DNA of 64,000 bases from NCBI GenBank assembly GCA_963781305.1, contig CAWAFL010000013.1, forward strand, positions 372,001-436,000, given 5' to 3'. Both the position numbers and the translations under genes were made by a program. Below are positions 60,873 to 64,000 of this stretch, one piece after another; the first letter of the stretch is position 1, and each line of letters begins with the position of its first letter. The notes beneath the pieces were generated by a model. The model was not told the origin of the DNA. It made no database searches and saw only the letters and a list, made by a program, of their open reading frames with translations. Source of the DNA: DASXMT01 sp963781305. GTDB taxonomy: Bacteria > Actinomycetota > Acidimicrobiia > Acidimicrobiales > RAAP-2.

Positions 60873-61796
60873 ATGAACGCCATGAGCCGAGCCCGAGTGA
60901 GTCGACAACAGTTCGACCGGGACGACGGACTTCGCTCGATGACCGGGCGGGTCTGGGTGCCGGGCCAGGGACCCGTCGACGCATCGTTCATCCGTCGCCC
61001 GATGGAGTTGGCGGACGGCCGGTCATCCAATGAGGTGGATTCGGCATACCCGCTGCGTAGGCCGCAGAGGCCGTCGGCCGAGGCAGAGCCGCCTTTCCGC
61101 TCGGAGAGGCGGGGAGCGAGCGCCGTGCGGCCGCGCCGGCCGAGAAGGCCACTTCGTAAGCTCGGGCTCATCCTCGTGGTCGGCGCAGTCGTGATCATCC
61201 TGGTAGCGACCCTGCACGGGTTCGGGAACAGTGATTCCTTCTCGGTGCCGAGCGAGGCCTCCCTAGTCGGCTTGAGCACGCCCCAGCGCATCGTGACCAT
61301 TGCCCAGAGCCAGGTCGGGTACAGCACCGACCCTTCCAGCTCGTACTGCAACAAGTTCAGCGCCTACTGGGAGGCCGGCGCGATGGGCTGCCCGAGCGGC
61401 GAGAGGGCAGAGGAGTGGTGCGCCGACTTCGCCGCCTGGGCCTGGCAGGAGGCCGGGGTGGAGTTCTCCTACGGCTATGGCCCGGGAGAGATCAACGGTG
61501 GCGCCGTCAGCTTCTACGAGTGGGGCGTCGCCAACGGTGAGTGGCACCCGGCGACGAGCGGATACGTCGCTTCGCCCGGCGATGTAGCGGTCTACGGCCT
61601 TTCGCCCGGCGTCGACCCTTCGGCCGCGCACGTAGCAATCGTTGCAGGAGACGCCACCGGCCAGTCGGGCCCGAACGTAGTGAACGGGGACGGCGACGGG
61701 ACCGGCTTCTCCGTCGTCGAGACTGGGACCGACCAGCTGCAGGTCGACGCCGGTCACGAGGTCTCCACGCTCGCTGGATACGTGAGCCCGCCTTAG
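60873..61796 (+). CDS. membrane-anchored CHAP-domain protein
   Basis: A 307-residue protein: a basic cytoplasmic N-terminus (~95 residues), one membrane helix (LGLILVVGAVVIILVATLHG), then an extracytoplasmic CHAP domain with EEWCADFAAWAWQEAG (catalytic Cys) and AAHVAIVAGDA (catalytic His). CHAP domains cleave peptidoglycan amide bonds. ATG 60873 or 60882 could start. A cell-wall remodelling role is inferred. Confidence 0.83.
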   Translation: MNAMSRARVSRQQFDRDDGLRSMTGRVWVPGQGPVDASFIRRPMELADGRSSNEVDSAYPLRRPQRPSAEAEPPFRSERRGASAVRPRRPRRPLRKLGLILVVGAVVIILVATLHGFGNSDSFSVPSEASLVGLSTPQRIVTIAQSQVGYSTDPSSSYCNKFSAYWEAGAMGCPSGERAEEWCADFAAWAWQEAGVEFSYGYGPGEINGGAVSFYEWGVANGEWHPATSGYVASPGDVAVYGLSPGVDPSAAHVAIVAGDATGQSGPNVVNGDGDGTGFSVVETGTDQLQVDAGHEVSTLAGYVSPP

Positions 61797-62015
61797 CGCC
61801 GCGCCAAGCCGCGGTGACGACCGCCAGCATGCGTAGGCGAGCGGCGTGCGGTCGGAGACTTGTGACCCCGTCTGCGGGTTAGTGCCTGGCCGTCCACGTC
61901 TCGCGCGGTGAGAACGCCTCCGACGGTCCACGATCCGATAGCTCGCCGGAACGACTCGTACAATGCTCCACTGAACGGGCCAGCAGCGCTCTTTTCACCG
62001 AGCGGGAGGTCAGCC

Positions 62016-62939
62016 ATGGAGGACTACGAGCCGATCGGGGACCGCCCGGCGGACTATGCGGTGCCCCGGGACTTCCGGTTCGTCGACGCCCACGTGCACC
62101 TCTTCGACCACGCTCGCTCGGAGCTCGCATGGAGCTTCCACGACCCCGGCTGGGAGCACCCACGCCTGAAGGGTGCCTGGCGGCTCGACGCTCCGGCCTT
62201 CTCGGTGCCCGAACTCGGGACCCTGGCAGCCGGCCTCGGGGTCGACAAGGTGGTCCACGTCCAGGTGGCCGACGCCAGCTGCGGCCCGGTGGCCGAGACG
62301 ATCTGGCTGCAGTCCCTGGCCGACCGTTACGGCTGGCCGAACGGGATCGTCGCGCCCTGCGCCCTGGCTGCGCCGTCGGCTGCCGCCGACATCGCCCGCC
62401 AGGCCGCCTACGCGAACTTCCGGGGGGTGCGTGACACGGGCGACCCGGACCTGATCGGGACGCCCGCGTGGAACCGGGGCTTCGCCGCCCTGGCCGAGCT
62501 CGGAGCCAGCTGCGACCTCATGATCACCCTGGCCCACTACGACCAGGCCCTCCAGGCGGCCCGCTCCCATCCCGAGGCCACCATCGTGCTCGAGCACGCC
62601 GGGCTCCCCGTCGTCTCCAAGCTCGACTCGTACTTCGAGGAGTGGCAGGTCGCCCTGGCCCGCATCGCCGCCGCCGAGAACATCGTGGTCAAGATCTCCG
62701 CGCTCTCGAGCGGGGCCGTGCCCAACTTCTTCACCGCCTCCATCCGTCGCTGGGTCCTCACCTGCTTCGAGCACTTCGGCATCGGGCGCGCCCTGTTCGC
62801 CAGCAACTGGCCTATGGACAACCTGTTCACCACCTACCCGCGGTTGTTGGCCTCGTTCCGCAAGCTCACCGAGCAGTTGACGCCGGCCGAGCGCGGGGCG
62901 GTGTTCGCCACCAACGCCGAGCGCGTCTACCGCATCTGA
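62016..62939 (+). CDS. amidohydrolase-family protein 3
   Basis: A 307-residue amidohydrolase_2: FRFVDAHVHLFDHARS with HxH metal ligands, TIVLEHAGLPV, and LFASNWPMDNLFTTYPRLLA with the C-terminal metal-linked region. It resembles lactone-hydrolase/ L-fuconolactonase-type members. ATG 62016 has GGGAGG. Unlike the two other amidohydrolases here, it keeps the HxH motif. Confidence 0.88.
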   Translation: MEDYEPIGDRPADYAVPRDFRFVDAHVHLFDHARSELAWSFHDPGWEHPRLKGAWRLDAPAFSVPELGTLAAGLGVDKVVHVQVADASCGPVAETIWLQSLADRYGWPNGIVAPCALAAPSAAADIARQAAYANFRGVRDTGDPDLIGTPAWNRGFAALAELGASCDLMITLAHYDQALQAARSHPEATIVLEHAGLPVVSKLDSYFEEWQVALARIAAAENIVVKISALSSGAVPNFFTASIRRWVLTCFEHFGIGRALFASNWPMDNLFTTYPRLLASFRKLTEQLTPAERGAVFATNAERVYRI

Positions 62940-62970
62940 TGCCCCTCACTGGGTGGCAGTCTTTACTGCC

Positions 62971-63552
62971 ATGACCAAGGAGATCCCTGTACTGACCGTG
63001 GCCGACGCAGCGGCGTGGTCGCAGTGGCTCAGCGATCATGGCAGCCAAGCCGAGGGTGTCTGGTTGGTCCTGGCCAAGAAGGGCACGACCGATCCGACCT
63101 CCTTGACCTATGAAGCGGCCCTCGAGGAAGCGATATGCCACGGTTGGGTGGATGGGCAGCTAGCCCGTGGCGACGAGCGCACTTTTCGCCGAAGGTTCAC
63201 GCCTCGACGACGGGGAAGCGCTTGGTCGAAGCGAAACGCCGACATCGCCACTCGACTCACCGAGGAGGGTCGCATGCACTCTGCGGGCCTTACTGCGGCG
63301 GACCAGGCGAAGGCGGACGGCCGCTGGGACCGGGCCTATGCCGGCGCGGCGACGATCGAGGTCCCGTCCGACCTTGCCGCCGCGCTGAAGGCGAACCCTT
63401 CGGCGAAGGCGACGTTCGACGGCCTAAATGGCGCCAATCGCTACGCGGTCCTGTACCGGGTGACCACCCCCAAGCGCCCTGAGACGCGCCGCCGGCGGAT
63501 CGAGCAGTTCGTAGCCATGCTCGCCCGGGGCGAGACGATCCATCCACAGTAA
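62971..63552 (+). CDS. YdeI/OmpD-associated family protein
   Basis: A 193-residue protein: WSQWLSDHGSQAEGVWLVLA, YEAALEEAICHGWVDGQLAR, RRFTPRRRGSAWSKRNADIA. This is the YdeI / DUF1801-type family of unknown function. ATG 62971 chosen; GTG 62953 is possible. Located after the amidohydrolase by 31 bases, perhaps same transcript. Confidence 0.85.
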   Translation: MTKEIPVLTVADAAAWSQWLSDHGSQAEGVWLVLAKKGTTDPTSLTYEAALEEAICHGWVDGQLARGDERTFRRRFTPRRRGSAWSKRNADIATRLTEEGRMHSAGLTAADQAKADGRWDRAYAGAATIEVPSDLAAALKANPSAKATFDGLNGANRYAVLYRVTTPKRPETRRRRIEQFVAMLARGETIHPQ

Positions 63553-63617
63553 GAGAGCGGGGGGTGAGATCGCCCGCTACCGGAGGCCGAGAACGAGGGG
63601 CAGGGAGGTCTCTGCTC

Positions 63618-64000
<383 letters not shown>

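Overview
This is a GC-rich, gene-dense stretch that looks like the chromosome of an actinobacterium. The pointers are a LexA box of the actinobacterial CGAAC-N4-GTTCG type in front of dinB, a polytopic GT-C mannosyltransferase resembling MptB, two very large LuxR-type ATPase regulators, an ECF sigma factor paired with a DGPF protein, and frequent GTG starts. The gene content (LLM flavin enzymes, amidohydrolases, VOC proteins, cupins, many TetR/MarR regulators) fits a soil or freshwater Acidimicrobiia-like organism, but that placement is inference. I saw no tRNA, rRNA, transposase, CRISPR array or prophage.

Layout. 1-3.3 kb: an HD-GYP/LuxR protein cut by the window edge, a methyltransferase and a MarR regulator. 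3.5-7.9 kb: a coupled SDR - aldo/keto reductase - large LuxR operon with a 10-codon ORF in front. 8-11.3 kb: a YcaC-like hydrolase and a GbsR/MarR-regulated ABC exporter. 11.4-17 kb: a ferredoxin/metallo-beta-lactamase fusion, a two-component system and an MMPL exporter broken by two frameshifts. 17-25.5 kb: small-molecule enzymes (SnoaL-like, cupins, alpha/beta hydrolases, HIT, PEP-mutase family, a sugar-dehydrogenase-like lipoprotein) and a MarR regulator. 26-31 kb: a second large LuxR regulator, a cupin and an epimerase. 31-31.7 kb: a yybP-ykoY manganese riboswitch with a GDT1/UPF0016 transporter. 32-37.2 kb: three TetR regulators with clear palindromic operators, an LLM oxidoreductase, a hydrolase, a cupin and a tautomerase. 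37.3-41 kb: a NRAMP-like transporter behind a long leader with two small ORFs, then an ArsR/CDF metal-efflux pair. 41-46 kb: a kinase-like phosphotransferase, an SRPBCC protein, a phosphite-dehydrogenase (PtxD) homologue, a reductase, and the ECF sigma/DGPF pair. 46.6-53.3 kb: SOS-controlled dinB, two amidohydrolases, a VOC protein and a disulfide oxidoreductase. 53.4-64 kb: the mannosyltransferase, VOC, enoyl-CoA hydratase, a methyltransferase, an ABC-2 exporter pair, a CHAP-domain membrane protein, a third amidohydrolase, a YdeI-like protein and a truncated FAD monooxygenase.

Two themes stand out. One is divalent-metal homeostasis between 31 and 41 kb: a Mn riboswitch with an exporter, a NRAMP variant with leader ORFs, and an NmtR-like sensor with a CDF pump. 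The other is many short, locally regulated operons with readable operators. The most striking single gene is the PtxD homologue at 42958-44001. It keeps every active-site residue I can recall from the characterised phosphite dehydrogenase, at a constant offset of six, yet has no phosphite transporter beside it.
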